Shown in pieces: positions 37,668 through 48,701 of a DNA stretch of 64,000 nucleotides. The notes below the pieces were generated by a model. It was given only the letters and a program-made list of their open reading frames with translations. It did no database searches and was not told the DNA's origin. Both the position numbers and the translations under genes were made by a program. How positions within the stretch are numbered: the first letter of the stretch is position 1; each line of letters opens with the position of its first letter. The stretch comes from Halotalea alkalilenta (lineage in GTDB: Bacteria; Pseudomonadota; Gammaproteobacteria; Pseudomonadales; Halomonadaceae), in NCBI RefSeq assembly GCF_001648175.1, contig NZ_CP015243.1:3906001-3970000 (forward strand), in the 5' to 3' direction.

Positions 37668-38746
37668 CAGCGCCCCCTCCTCTGGCCAAAAGTGCGCCTC
37701 AGCAGCCAGAGGCCGAAGAGCAGGAAGGCGAGGTGGATCGGCCAGACACCGATGTAGGTCGCGAGCACCCCGTCCCTCATCGCCTCCTGGGCGGAGAGCA
37801 AGAGGCTCAGGTAGACCACGTGGAGCATGATCGCCGGCAGCAGCTTGGCGAAGCGCCCCTGGCGGGGGTCGACCCGCGACAGCGACATCGCCAGCAGGGT
37901 CAGCACCGGGATCATCAGCGCCAGGCTCAAGCGCCATTGCAGCTCGGCGCGAGCATCGCTGTCATCGCGCGTCAACAGCTGGGCGGTCGACTGCAGTTCG
38001 ACATCGTCGAGGTCGCGTTCGCTGGCGACGCTTTCGATCCGGAACGCATAGGTGGCGAAGTCGAGCCGCTCGGCGGCGTTGCCGCCGGGCTCGACCGTAT
38101 AGCGATGGCCGTTGGACAGCACCAGGTAGCGCTGGCCGGTCTGCTCGTCGTTGACCTGATAGCCGCTTTCGGCACGGGTCACCACGTGAGAGGAGTCATC
38201 GGTGGCGTCCTGCCCCTCGCTGATGAAGACGTTCTCCAACCGGCTGCGGTTCTCGCTCAGATGCTCGGCGTAGACCGTGCGGCCACTGCCGAAGTCCTGG
38301 AAACGTCCCGGGCTCAGCGCGCTGAAATCGGCCTGGGCACTCTGCTGCTGCAGCGTCAGCTCGTTGGTGGCGAGCCCCAGCGGGGTCAACCACAGGCTGC
38401 AAAGCCCGACCAGTATGCCGGTGAATACCCCCGGCCACAGCGAGATGCCGAGCAGCTTGAGCGGGCTGAAGCCACAGGCCTGCAGCACCGTCATTTCACT
38501 GTTCAGGTAGAGCTGCCCGTAGGCCAGCATGATGCCGAGGAAGAATGCCAGCGGCAGGATCAACTGCAGGAAGCCGGGCATATGGAACAGCATCAGGCTG
38601 CCGACCAGCCCCACCGGCAGGCTGCCCGCTGCCGCATCGGCGAAATAGCGAATGAAGCGGCTGCCCATGATGACCAGTAACAGCACCGCCGTGACGGCGG
38701 CCATGGTGATCAGGATCTCGCGAATCAAATAGCGGAATACGACCAA
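37667..38746 (-). CDS. lptF: LPS export ABC transporter permease
   Basis: This protein has 359 residues, close to E. coli LptF. The membrane part opens with RYLIREILITMAAVTAVLLL and contains the coupling segment EMTVLQACGFSPLKLL. The periplasmic jellyroll follows (about 120-250), then C-terminal helices. No ATG lies near the family start. TTG 38746, giving an initiating residue before VVFRYLIREIL, has GGGAG 7 bases upstream and matches the family N-terminus. It forms a two-gene unit with lptG and is divergent from pepA, the standard gammaproteobacterial arrangement. Confidence 0.9.
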   Translation of the reverse strand: MVVFRYLIREILITMAAVTAVLLLVIMGSRFIRYFADAAAGSLPVGLVGSLMLFHMPGFLQLILPLAFFLGIMLAYGQLYLNSEMTVLQACGFSPLKLLGISLWPGVFTGILVGLCSLWLTPLGLATNELTLQQQSAQADFSALSPGRFQDFGSGRTVYAEHLSENRSRLENVFISEGQDATDDSSHVVTRAESGYQVNDEQTGQRYLVLSNGHRYTVEPGGNAAERLDFATYAFRIESVASERDLDDVELQSTAQLLTRDDSDARAELQWRLSLALMIPVLTLLAMSLSRVDPRQGRFAKLLPAIMLHVVYLSLLLSAQEAMRDGVLATYIGVWPIHLAFLLFGLWLLRRTFGQRRGR

Positions 38747-39015
38747 AACCAGGCTCCCGTATGTGCATGATGCGTCCCCGTTCCGAAAGGGATCCCGGGG
38801 CACTCGGCGATTGCGCGCGACGCGCCATCGCGTACACTGGCAAGCCGATGACATCGACCGGCGGCGCCTTTGCCGACGGTCCTACGACCGAGGCCGCCCA
38901 TCCCAAGCTGGGGTCGTCCCCAAGCGCATAGCAGCGGCATTATCCAGAATCCCTCATCGCTTGTCTCGCGCCGCCCGCGAGACTACGAGCCGAAGCGCAT
39001 CGCCATGGAGCCGTC

Positions 39016-40548
<1,533 letters not shown>

Positions 40549-40549
40549 G

Positions 40550-41317
40550 ATGAGCACCGCTATGATCGACGACCGCCCGGTGATGCTGATCACCGGTGGT
40601 TCGCGCGGTATCGGCGCGGCCACCGCGCGGCTCGCCGCGAGCCGTGGCTACGCCGTGGCGATCAACTACCGCGCCGAACGCGAAGCCGCCGAGCGCCTGG
40701 TTGCCGAGATCGAATCAAAAGGCGCAGTGGCTTGGGCGATCCAGGCCGATATCGGCGTCGAAGCCGAGATCGAGGCGATGTTCGCCGCGCTGGATGCGCG
40801 TTTCGGACGCCTCGATGTGCTGGTCAACAATGCAGGTATCGTCGACCAGGTCTGCCGGGTCGAGGCGATGAGCTTCGAGCGCGTCGAGCGGATGATGCGG
40901 ATCAACGTCGCGGGTCCGTTCATTTGCGCCCGCGAGGCGATCAAGCGGATGGCGCTCCAGCACGGTGGCAAGGGCGGGGCTATCGTCAACGTCTCCTCGG
41001 CCGCGGCCCATCGCGGCGGCGCCAACGAATACGTCGACTATGCCGCCTCCAAGGGCGCGATAGACACCTTCAGCGAAGGACTCGCCAAGGAGCTCGCAAG
41101 CGATGGCATCCGCGTCAACGTGGTGCGCCCAGGCGTGATCCGCACCGAGATCCACGCCAGCGGCGGGCGCCCCGACAAACCCGAGCAGTCGGCCAAGGGC
41201 ATCCCGCTCGGCCGCGCCGGCGAAGTCGAGGAGATCGCAGGCGGCATCCTTTGGCTTGCGTCCTCCGAAGCCTCGTTCACCACCGGCGCGGTGCTCGACA
41301 TCGACGGCGGGGTCTGA
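40550..41317 (+). CDS. Short-chain dehydrogenase/reductase
   Basis: This 255-residue classical SDR has the NAD(P) loop TGGSRGIG (15-22), NNAG (93-96), catalytic serine near 149-150, Y164 and K168 (YAASK), and a C-terminal TTGAVLDIDGG. A basic residue near the end of beta 2 (NYRAERE) suggests NADP(H) preference. It resembles the YgfF-type glucose/ribitol dehydrogenase group, but the substrate is unknown. AGGAGG before the ATG sits inside pepA, so it is translationally coupled. It interrupts the usual pepA-holC adjacency. Confidence 0.85.
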   Translation: MSTAMIDDRPVMLITGGSRGIGAATARLAASRGYAVAINYRAEREAAERLVAEIESKGAVAWAIQADIGVEAEIEAMFAALDARFGRLDVLVNNAGIVDQVCRVEAMSFERVERMMRINVAGPFICAREAIKRMALQHGGKGGAIVNVSSAAAHRGGANEYVDYAASKGAIDTFSEGLAKELASDGIRVNVVRPGVIRTEIHASGGRPDKPEQSAKGIPLGRAGEVEEIAGGILWLASSEASFTTGAVLDIDGGV

Positions 41318-41372
41318 TCCTTCAAAACCCTCGCGCGCGGGCCAGCCCGCGCGTTTTCGAGCAAGTCGCGCC

Positions 41373-41798
41373 ATGACCCGGATCGATTTCTACGTATTGC
41401 CCCAGACCACCCTCGAGGCGCGCCTCGACTTCGCCTGCCGCCTGGCCGAAACCATCCAGCGCAAAGGCTACCGCCTGCACGTCCACGTCGAAGACGAAGC
41501 GGCGGCGCGGCGGATCGACGACGCACTGTGGACCTTTCGCCCCGACAGCTACCTGCCCCACGCACTGATCCACGAGCGCGACGACGTACCGGTGACGATC
41601 GGCTGGGAAGGCCCTCCCGCGCCCGGCGTCGAGGCGCTGCTCAACCTGCATCCGGATATCCCCGAATGGTTCTCGCGCTTCGAGCGCATCGCCGAGATCA
41701 TCAACCAGCACCAGGAAGTGCTTACCGCCAAGCGCGCCTGCTGGCAGACCTACAAGTCGCGCGGCTACCCGGTCAAGGCGCACCCGCTGAAGGGCTGA
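41373..41798 (+). CDS. holC: DNA polymerase III chi subunit
   Basis: This 141-residue protein has the chi pattern: MTRIDFYVLPQ at the start, ACRLAETIQRKGYRLHVHVED, LWTFRPDSYLPHAL, VTIGWEGP and a C-terminal YKSRGYPVKAHPL. Chi joins psi and single-strand binding protein in the clamp-loader complex. No clear ribosome-binding site is seen before the ATG. The gene follows the SDR by 55 bp. In most gammaproteobacteria valS comes next; here about 3.8 kb of other genes intervene. Confidence 0.92.
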   Translation: MTRIDFYVLPQTTLEARLDFACRLAETIQRKGYRLHVHVEDEAAARRIDDALWTFRPDSYLPHALIHERDDVPVTIGWEGPPAPGVEALLNLHPDIPEWFSRFERIAEIINQHQEVLTAKRACWQTYKSRGYPVKAHPLKG

Positions 41799-41811
41799 CC
41801 GCTCACCGCGC

Positions 41812-42522
41812 TCAGAAGTGGATCTCGGTGCCGCCTGGCAGGCAGCTGCTGGCGAGCTGGAAGTCGTCGCGACGGCGCAGCGCCGTCGGCGCCACGCCGG
41901 TCAATGCCTTGACCTGGCGCGAGAAGTGGTAGGGATTCTGAAAGCCGCATTCAGCGGCGATCACCGCTACGCTTTCGTCGCCTCCGCGCAGCCGGGCGAT
42001 GCCCCTGAGCACCCGCAATCGCCATAGATAGCGGATCGGCGTAATCCCGAAGGCGCGCCTGAAGGTAGTGATCAGATGCTGCTCGGACACCCCGACGTGC
42101 TCGGCCAGCTCGTGAAGCCCCGCCATCTCGATGCAATGCGCTTGCAAATAGCGCAGCGCCAGCCGCGCCACGGCGGGCACCGAGTCGCCGACCGGCGCGT
42201 CGCTGGCCTCGAACAGCTGGGCGGCGAGCGCAGCAGCGCCGAGGGCGTTGCGCAGCTGGTTGCAACGCGGCTGCGCCAAGTCTTGCAGCTCGAGCCCCAT
42301 CTCCAGCAGCGCCAGCAGCCGTGGAGAAGCGCGCAGCGGGGTGGAAAATGGCGCACAAAGCGCCTCCAGGGTACGCCCATCGAGGCTCGGCTGGGTCTCG
42401 ACCCAGGCCGCGCGCGTATGGAGCCCGAGGGCGTAGTCATAGGCAATCGAGTGCCGGTTGTGCAGCAGCACGCTCTCACCAGCCTCGAGGGTGACCACCC
42501 GGCGCCCGACGTATCTTTTCAA
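41812..42522 (-). CDS. AraC-family regulator, apparently lacking the start of its sensor domain
   Basis: The C-terminal two helix-turn-helix motifs are complete: ELAEHVGVSEQHLITTFRRAFG, RLRGGDESVAVIAAECGFQNPYHFSRQVKALTG. This makes it an AraC-type transcription factor. The N-terminal part resembles a cupin sensor, but only from its later strands on (TLEAGESVLLHNRHSIAYD). No ATG exists at the front of the frame. The listed start is TTG 42522, and an in-frame stop closes the frame at 42568. About 40 residues normal for the family seem absent, so it is either a short variant or a 5'-truncated gene. It is divergent from the 2OG oxygenase gene. Confidence 0.6.
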   Translation of the reverse strand: MKRYVGRRVVTLEAGESVLLHNRHSIAYDYALGLHTRAAWVETQPSLDGRTLEALCAPFSTPLRASPRLLALLEMGLELQDLAQPRCNQLRNALGAAALAAQLFEASDAPVGDSVPAVARLALRYLQAHCIEMAGLHELAEHVGVSEQHLITTFRRAFGITPIRYLWRLRVLRGIARLRGGDESVAVIAAECGFQNPYHFSRQVKALTGVAPTALRRRDDFQLASSCLPGGTEIHF

Positions 42523-42646
42523 CGACAGCGACAGCAGCCGGCCACGACAGTTTAACCGTAGATATTTTCATCCAGGCGAGCGCAACGCATCCGGCTCGAC
42601 CTGCCCGCTCGATCCGCTTACAACCAAGCAAAAAAGGAGCGACGAC

Positions 42647-43594
42647 ATGCAAAGCCTTCCGCTGATCGCGGTGACTGAATTGGCCCACGCCGACCCCGCC
42701 CGGCGCCATGCGGCGGCGGCCAAGCTGGGCCGGGCAAGCCGCGAAGTCGGCTTCTTCCTGGTCGCCGAGCACAGCGTGCCCAGAGCAACGATCGATGCCG
42801 CTTTCGCCGACGCCCGGGCTTTCTTCGCTCAGCCACTGGCAGACAAGCAGCGGCTATCGATCAAGCGCTCGCCACATAACCGTGGCTATGTGGCGATGGC
42901 CGACGAGCGGCTCGATCCAAGAGCGGGTTTCGACCGGAAGGAGGCCTTCAATCTCGGCCTCGAACTCGACGCGAACGATCCTGACATCGTCGCCGGCATA
43001 CCCTTTCGCGGGCTGAACTTCTGGCCCACGACGCTGCCCGGATGGCGCGAACGGATGCTCGGCTACTTCGACCACTGCCTCGAGCTGGGCCGCCTCATCC
43101 ACCGGGGATTCGCCATCGACCTAGGCCTCGATGAGCAATTTTTCGCGCCCCACCTGACCGCGCCGATCGCCACCCTGCGCCTGCTGCACTATCCGGCCGC
43201 CATTCAAGCCGGGCGCCACGATGCGGGAGCCGGAGAACACACCGACTACGGCGATCTCACCCTGCTCGCCACCGACGGCGTACCCGGTCTCGAAGTGCGT
43301 AGTCGAGACGGTGAGTGGCTGGAGGTGCCTTCGATTCCCGGCACCTACGTATGCAACATCGGCGACTGCCTGATGCGTTGGAGCAACGATGTCTACCTCT
43401 CGACGCCCCACCGGGTGCGCGCACCGACTCAGGAACGCTACTCGATCGCCTTCTTCATGGAGCCGAACCCGGAGACGCTGATCGACCCACGCCAGATCGC
43501 CCCGGACCAGGCACCGCGCTATGCACCGATCCACTGCGCCGACTATCTCAAGCAGCGCCTCGATGCCACCTACCAGCACCGCGCGGGCTCCTGA
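42647..43594 (+). CDS. 2-oxoglutarate/Fe(II)-dependent dioxygenase (isopenicillin N synthase-like)
   Basis: This 315-residue protein has the DIOX_N part (residues 1-120, VGFFLVAEHSVP) and the 2OG-FeII core. Iron ligands are H198 and D200 (EHTDYG) and H255 (STPHRV); the 2-oxoglutarate carboxylate is bound by R264 (RYSIAFF). The family oxidises small molecules, often in natural-product or amino acid metabolism; the substrate is unknown. A GGAG sequence lies 8 bases before the ATG. The divergent AraC gene is a natural candidate regulator, and the TenA-like gene converges on its 3' end. Confidence 0.9.
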   Translation: MQSLPLIAVTELAHADPARRHAAAAKLGRASREVGFFLVAEHSVPRATIDAAFADARAFFAQPLADKQRLSIKRSPHNRGYVAMADERLDPRAGFDRKEAFNLGLELDANDPDIVAGIPFRGLNFWPTTLPGWRERMLGYFDHCLELGRLIHRGFAIDLGLDEQFFAPHLTAPIATLRLLHYPAAIQAGRHDAGAGEHTDYGDLTLLATDGVPGLEVRSRDGEWLEVPSIPGTYVCNIGDCLMRWSNDVYLSTPHRVRAPTQERYSIAFFMEPNPETLIDPRQIAPDQAPRYAPIHCADYLKQRLDATYQHRAGS

Positions 43595-43603
43595 GCCAGG
43601 CGT

Positions 43604-44251
43604 TCAGTCGCGAGCCTGGTCATACGCCATGTCGAAGAAGCGCTCTTCGATCCGCGCTGCCCGGATGAAGGGCGTGCTGAGGCATTCGAACTCGCGCCCG
43701 GCGCCAACTCGCTCGAGCTCGCCACGCAAAAAATCGACCCAGCGAACGAACTCGGCATCGGCATGGATCCTAATCCAGTCATGGTGCTCGGGGCGCGGCG
43801 GCAGCGGCGCGGTGGCACGACTCGCCCAGTCGAGGTAGAGCCATTCGGCGACCACCAGCACCACCAGGATCACCGCGTAGTCCTGGGATGCGCAGGCCTC
43901 GTCCATCAAGTCGATGAACTCACGGGTCGGCCCGGCCAGCTCGGGCGATCTCCACTCCCGCTCCTCGACTCCGAGCGCGGCGAAGGCGTCGAGGAAGTAG
44001 CGGTGCTCGTCACCGGCGACCACCGCCAGCTGGCGAGCATGCACAAGCCGCGCGTCTGCGTCGTCGGCGGCGCAGACCGCGGCGCCCATCAGCCTGACGA
44101 AGCTGTCGCAGAAGCAGTAGTCCTGAACCAGATAGCGGGCGAATACGGCATCGTCGATGCGCCCCTCGATCAGCTCGTCGACGAAACGGTGGTGAATGGC
44201 GGCGTCCCAATGCGGCTGGGCGGCGTCACGAAGTCGATGGCAAAGGTGCAT
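43604..44251 (-). CDS. TenA/THI-4 family protein
   Basis: This 215-residue all-helical protein has TenA signatures: FARYLVQDYCFCDSFVRLMG in the first third, a stretch ending EHRYFLDAFAALG, and EWLYLDWA toward the end. It contains the conserved glutamates of the active site. TenA enzymes hydrolyse aminopyrimidines in thiamine salvage; some members have other or unknown roles. AGGAGA lies 5 bases before the ATG; a longer frame upstream adds 15 residues. No other thiamine genes are nearby. It converges with the oxygenase gene, with 9 bp between stops. Confidence 0.85.
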   Translation of the reverse strand: MHLCHRLRDAAQPHWDAAIHHRFVDELIEGRIDDAVFARYLVQDYCFCDSFVRLMGAAVCAADDADARLVHARQLAVVAGDEHRYFLDAFAALGVEEREWRSPELAGPTREFIDLMDEACASQDYAVILVVLVVAEWLYLDWASRATAPLPPRPEHHDWIRIHADAEFVRWVDFLRGELERVGAGREFECLSTPFIRAARIEERFFDMAYDQARD

Positions 44252-44477
44252 GCGCTCTCCTGGCGGAAATCGGACGGGAATCGATGAAGGGTCCAAGGCG
44301 CCCTACTCTCGTCGACTTCCCGGCGCCCGGCAAGCAAACCTCGGCCTCGATCGTGCGAGCCAACCGAGCGTCCCGGGCGCTGGCGCACGAGCGGCGACTG
44401 CGGCAGACTAGCTCGCGCCGCGAATTCTCGTCGCGGTCACCAGTGCCTCCGCTCGTGGAGTTTCGACAAGGCGATCG

Positions 44478-45488
44478 ATGAATAGCCCCGTTCTCTCTCG
44501 TATCCAGCTTGCAAGTCTGTTGATCGCTGCCGTTGCCCTGCTGCTGATCCTTCCACTCAAGCTCCTCGCCAGCCTGCTGGCCGGCCTGCTGGTGTTCGAA
44601 CTGGTCAATGGCCTGACCCATCCGATAGAACACCTGATCTCCGGGCGCATCGCCCGCTGGATCGCCGTCGGCCTGCTCGCCGTGGTGATCGTCGGCGGCC
44701 TCAGCCTGGCCTTCACCGGCGCGTTCTCGTTCATCCTCCATGAGGTCAACAATCCCGGCCAGACGCTCGGCAAGATGATGGAAGTGATCGAGCGGGCCCG
44801 CCAGCAGCTTCCAAGCGTTCTGGTGCGCTACCTGCCGAGCTCGGCGGAGGACTTCCACGGTCTGCTGCAACGCTGGCTGAGCGGCCATCTCAACCAGCTG
44901 CAGAGCTGGGGGCGCGATGCCGTGCACCTGTTCGTCACCGTGCTGATCGGGATGGTGCTCGGCGCTGTGATCGCGCTGCTGCCGACGCCGGCGCCGAACG
45001 AGATGAAGCCCCTCGCCGCCGCCCTGCACACCAGGGTGATGCGCCTCACCGCGGCCTTCCACCAGATCGTCTTCGCCCAGATCAAGATCTCGCTGATCAA
45101 CACCCTGCTCACCTCGATCTTCCTGCTCGTGGTGCTGCCCCTCGCTGGTGTCCATCTGCCGCTGGCCAAGACCCTGGTGGTGGTGACCTTCGTCTGCGGC
45201 CTGCTGCCCGTGGTCGGCAATCTGATCTCCAACACGGTGATCTTCATCGTCGGGCTGTCGCTGTCGATCTGGATCGCCCTCGGCGTGCTCGGCTACCTGG
45301 TGGTGATCCACAAGCTCGAGTACTTCCTCAATGCCCGTATCGTCGGCGGCCAGATCCGCGCTCGCGCCTGGGAGCTGCTGCTCGCCATGCTGGTCTTCGA
45401 GGCCATCTTCGGCTTCGCCGGCATGATCGCCGCCCCGGTCTACTACGCCTACATGAAAAACGAGCTGAAGGCCCTCGGCCTGGTCTAG
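44478..45488 (+). CDS. AI-2E family transporter (PerM/UPF0118)
   Basis: This 336-residue membrane protein has about eight hydrophobic helices. The first pair is [20 protein letters not shown] and the following helix. The family segment [20 protein letters not shown] is present, and the final helices surround [19 protein letters not shown]. The family includes the AI-2 exporter TqsA and several antiporter-like proteins; the actual substrate is not determined by sequence. It lies alone, divergent from the TenA-like gene and 127 bp before valS. The first 226 bp upstream (44252-44477) hold no gene I can support. Confidence 0.87.
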   Translation: MNSPVLSRIQLASLLIAAVALLLILPLKLLASLLAGLLVFELVNGLTHPIEHLISGRIARWIAVGLLAVVIVGGLSLAFTGAFSFILHEVNNPGQTLGKMMEVIERARQQLPSVLVRYLPSSAEDFHGLLQRWLSGHLNQLQSWGRDAVHLFVTVLIGMVLGAVIALLPTPAPNEMKPLAAALHTRVMRLTAAFHQIVFAQIKISLINTLLTSIFLLVVLPLAGVHLPLAKTLVVVTFVCGLLPVVGNLISNTVIFIVGLSLSIWIALGVLGYLVVIHKLEYFLNARIVGGQIRARAWELLLAMLVFEAIFGFAGMIAAPVYYAYMKNELKALGLV

Positions 45489-45512
45489 GGCGCGTCGCTC
45501 CTCGCCCCCGGG

Positions 45513-45559
45513 GGCTTCGCCGCAGGCCCGCCCCCATCCGAGGCTTCGACGCAGGCCCG
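45513..45559. repeat. Imperfect 18-bp direct repeat before valS
   Basis: GGCTTCGCCGCAGGCCCG (45513-45530) recurs as GGCTTCGACGCAGGCCCG (45542-45559) with one mismatch, 29 bp apart. It lies just upstream of the valS -10 box. It may be a local duplication with no function or a regulator-binding pair. Confidence 0.7.
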
Positions 45560-45569
45560 GCCAAGCGCG

Positions 45570-45575
45570 TATAAT
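45570..45575 (+). promoter_or_regulatory. Candidate valS -10 element
   Basis: A perfect TATAAT lies 40 bp before the valS start in an otherwise very GC-rich region. A possible -35 TTCGAC (45545-45550) is 19 bp upstream, which is longer than ideal. No T-box or other leader structure is visible. Confidence 0.5.
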
Positions 45576-45615
45576 CGCCCCTATTTTCGCTCCCCGAGCG
45601 TCCTCCAAGATCATC

Positions 45616-48480
45616 ATGAGCCGCCGCATGGAACCGATGGACAAGACCTACCGCCCCGATCTGCTCGAGACCCGCTGGTACCAGCGCTGGGAAAAAGACG
45701 GACGCTTCGCGCCCTCGGGCCACGGCCAGCCCTACTCGATCATGATCCCGCCGCCGAACGTCACCGGCAGCCTGCACATGGGCCACGCCTTCCAAGACAC
45801 CCTGATGGACACCCTGGTGCGCTTCAAGCGGATGCAGGGGCACAACACGCTGTGGCAGGTCGGCACCGATCATGCGGGGATCGCCACCCAGATGCTGGTC
45901 GAGCGCAAACTCGCCCATGAGCAGGGCAAGTCGCGCCACGACCTCGGCCGTGAGGCGTTCATCGACAAGGTATGGGAGTGGAAGGCCGAGTCCGGCGGGC
46001 ACATCACCCGCCAGCTGCGGCGGATGGGGGCGAGCGTCGACTGGTCGCGCGAACGCTTCACCATGGACGAAGGCTTCTACAAGGCCGTCCAGGAAGTGTT
46101 CGTGCGCCTGCATGACGAAGGGCTGATCTATCGCGGCAAGCGGCTGGTCAATTGGGACCCGGCGCTGCTCACCGCGATTTCCGATCTCGAGGTCGAGTCC
46201 TTCGATGAACACGGCTCGCTTTGGCACATCCGCTATCCGCTCGCCGATGGCGCGACCACCGCGGACGGCAAGGACCACATCATCGTCGCCACTACCCGCC
46301 CCGAGACCCTGCTCGGCGATACCTGCGTAGCGGTGCACCCCGAGGACGAACGCTACGTCCAGCTGGTCGGCAAGTTCGTCGAGCTGCCGCTGGTCGGCCG
46401 CCGGATCCCGATCGTCAAGGACGACTACGTCGAGCGCGACTTCGGTACCGGCTGCGTGAAGATCACCCCGGCGCACGACTTCAACGACTACGAAGTCGGC
46501 AAGCGTCATCAGAGCGCGCTGATCAACGTGCTGACGCCGGATGCCAGGATCCGCGCCGAAGCGGAGATCTATGACTTCTCCGGCAAGCCGTCGCAGGCTT
46601 TCGGTTCGGCGCTGCCCTCCGCCTACGCCGGGCTCTCGCGCGAAGAGGCACGGGCGCGCATCGTCGCGGACCTCGACGCCCAGGGGCTGCTCGAGAAGGT
46701 CGAGCCCCATGCGCTCAAGGTGCCGCGCGGCGACCGTTCGGGCACGGTGATCGAGCCGCTTTTGACCGATCAATGGTTCGTCGCCGTCGAAAGCCTGGCC
46801 AAGCCGGCGATCGAGGCGGTGGAGAACGGCTCGATCCGCTTCGTACCGAAGAACTACGAGAACATGTACTTCGCCTGGATGCGCGACCTGCAGGACTGGT
46901 GCATCTCGCGCCAGCTGTGGTGGGGCCACCGCATCCCGGCCTGGTTCGACGAGGCGGGCAACGTCTATGTGGCGCGCAGCGAAGCGCAGGCGCGCGAGAA
47001 GTACGGACTCGACGCCGATGTCGCGCTGCGCCAGGACGATGACGTACTCGACACCTGGTTCAGCTCTGCGCTTTGGACCTTCGCCACCCTCGGCTGGCCG
47101 GAAAAGACCCCGGAGCTTGCGACCTTCCATCCGACCAGCGCGCTGGTCACCGGTTTCGACATCATCTTCTTCTGGGTCGCCCGGATGATCATGATGACGC
47201 TCAAGTTCACCGGCCAAGTGCCGTTCGAGACCGTCTATGTCCATGGCCTGGTGCGCGATGGCCAGGGCCAGAAGATGTCGAAGTCGAAGGGCAACGTGCT
47301 CGACCCGATCGACCTGATCGACGGTATCGAGCTCGACTCGCTGGTCGACAAGCGCACCGGCAACATGATGCAGCCGCAGAAGGCGAACAAGATCGCCAAG
47401 GCAACCCGTAGCGAATTCCCCGATGGCATCGAGCCCCACGGCACCGATGCGCTGCGCTACACCTATCTGTCGCTGGCATCGACCGGGCGCGACATCAAGT
47501 TCGACATGGGCCGCCTCGACGGCTATCGCAACTTCTGCAACAAACTGTGGAACGCTGCGCGCTACGTACTCTCCAACGCCGAAGGCGAGGACTGCGGCCA
47601 GCAGGGTGAACCGGTCGAGCTCAGTCTCGCCGATCGCTACATCATCTCGCGGTTGCAGCAGGTCGAGACCCAGCTCACCCGAGCGCTCGACGAGTATCGC
47701 TTCGACCATGCCTCCCAAGCGCTCTACGAGTTCGTCTGGAACGAATATTGCGACTGGTACCTCGAACTCTCGAAGCCGGTGCTGTGGGACGACGAGGCGA
47801 GCCTCGAACTCAAGCGCGGCACCCGGCGCACCCTGGTACGGGTGCTCGAGACCATCCTGCGCCTGGCTCACCCGATGATGCCGTTCATCACCGAGGAGAT
47901 CTGGCAGCGGGTCGCACCGCTCGCCGGCCGCGCGCTCGAAGCCGATGCCTCGATCATGACCCAGGCCTGGCCGGTGGCCGACGATGACAAGACCGACCAG
48001 CGCGCGGTCGACGACATCGAATGGCTCAAGCAAGTGATCAATGCGGTGCGCAACATCCGCGCCGAAATGAACATAGCGCCGGGCAAGGGGCTGCCGCTTT
48101 ATCTCTGCGGCGGCGATGCCGAGGATCGCCGCCGCCTGGCGGAGAACGAGCGCTTCCTCGCAAAGCTCGCCAAGCTCGAAAGCGTGGTGTTCACCGAGCC
48201 CGCCGACGTGCCGGTGTCCGCGCTGGCGAGCGTCGGGGCACTCGAGGTACGGGTACCGATGGCCGGGCTGATCGACAAGGATGCCGAACTCAGCCGTCTC
48301 GACAAGCAGCTCGAGCAGCAGCGCAAGCTGGTCGACGGCATCCAGCGCAAGCTCGGCAACCAAGGCTTCGTCGCCAAGGCGCCGGCCGCGGTGGTCGAGA
48401 AGGAACGTGCGCGCCTTGACGAGGCGCAGCAGGCGATCGCCCTGCTCGGCGACCAACGCGCCAAGATCGAGTCTCTCTAG
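45616..48480 (+). CDS. valS: Valyl-tRNA synthetase
   Basis: This 954-residue class Ia synthetase has the HIGH-equivalent motif in [13 protein letters not shown] and the KMSKSKG loop. Its CP1 editing domain lies about 190-340 ([10 protein letters not shown]), followed by the anticodon-binding domain and a C-terminal coiled-coil arm (about 890-950, from [18 protein letters not shown]). It charges tRNA-Val and edits threonine. Identity to the E. coli protein appears along the whole length. The start is uncertain by 7 codons: ATG 45616 is listed, but ATG 45637 (MDKTYRP) matches the family start better. Neither has a clear ribosome-binding site. Confidence 0.97.
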   Translation: MSRRMEPMDKTYRPDLLETRWYQRWEKDGRFAPSGHGQPYSIMIPPPNVTGSLHMGHAFQDTLMDTLVRFKRMQGHNTLWQVGTDHAGIATQMLVERKLAHEQGKSRHDLGREAFIDKVWEWKAESGGHITRQLRRMGASVDWSRERFTMDEGFYKAVQEVFVRLHDEGLIYRGKRLVNWDPALLTAISDLEVESFDEHGSLWHIRYPLADGATTADGKDHIIVATTRPETLLGDTCVAVHPEDERYVQLVGKFVELPLVGRRIPIVKDDYVERDFGTGCVKITPAHDFNDYEVGKRHQSALINVLTPDARIRAEAEIYDFSGKPSQAFGSALPSAYAGLSREEARARIVADLDAQGLLEKVEPHALKVPRGDRSGTVIEPLLTDQWFVAVESLAKPAIEAVENGSIRFVPKNYENMYFAWMRDLQDWCISRQLWWGHRIPAWFDEAGNVYVARSEAQAREKYGLDADVALRQDDDVLDTWFSSALWTFATLGWPEKTPELATFHPTSALVTGFDIIFFWVARMIMMTLKFTGQVPFETVYVHGLVRDGQGQKMSKSKGNVLDPIDLIDGIELDSLVDKRTGNMMQPQKANKIAKATRSEFPDGIEPHGTDALRYTYLSLASTGRDIKFDMGRLDGYRNFCNKLWNAARYVLSNAEGEDCGQQGEPVELSLADRYIISRLQQVETQLTRALDEYRFDHASQALYEFVWNEYCDWYLELSKPVLWDDEASLELKRGTRRTLVRVLETILRLAHPMMPFITEEIWQRVAPLAGRALEADASIMTQAWPVADDDKTDQRAVDDIEWLKQVINAVRNIRAEMNIAPGKGLPLYLCGGDAEDRRRLAENERFLAKLAKLESVVFTEPADVPVSALASVGALEVRVPMAGLIDKDAELSRLDKQLEQQRKLVDGIQRKLGNQGFVAKAPAAVVEKERARLDEAQQAIALLGDQRAKIESL

Positions 48481-48503
48481 CCACCAGCCGCCATGCAGAT
48501 CGA

Positions 48504-48533
48504 CGCCCCATCGCGTGAGAGCGCGATGGGGCG
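48504..48533 (+). terminator. Strong hairpin after valS
   Basis: A perfect 12-bp stem CGCCCCATCGCG / CGCGATGGGGCG has a 6-base loop, 24 bp past the valS stop. There is no T-run after it, so it may be a factor-assisted terminator or a 3'-end stabiliser. Confidence 0.5.
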
Positions 48534-48635
48534 CGTCGATTGCGGCTGACGAGCATAATCGAACAGTGTTTTCATTAAGGAAATATTCTACTAGACTAGA
48601 CCTTCGGCTTACTCGACGCTTCGCGCGTCCAGCTG

Positions 48636-48674
48636 GCCGCCATGGCGACGCCGCGCTGCCATGGCGGCTTTTTT
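48636..48674 (+). terminator. Intrinsic terminator in the leader of the PAP2 gene
   Basis: A perfect 11-bp stem GCCGCCATGGC / GCCATGGCGGC is followed at once by TTTTTT. It lies 28 bp upstream of the PAP2 start and 156 bp after valS. It could end readthrough from valS, act as an attenuator, or be the end of a short RNA starting in the AT-rich stretch at 48555-48600. Confidence 0.7.
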
Positions 48675-48701
48675 CGACCTCGAGACCCACCCGGATCCGC
48701 C

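Noticed and set aside
45489..45615. T-box or attenuator leader for valS
   Set aside because: The leader between the -10 box and the start is only about 40 bp and has no T-box core; such leaders are also not usual in gammaproteobacteria.
45328..48690. Open minus-strand reading frame of 1120 codons opposite valS
   Set aside because: It is a mirror of valS codons, with no motif and no ribosome-binding site; long antisense frames are normal at this GC content.
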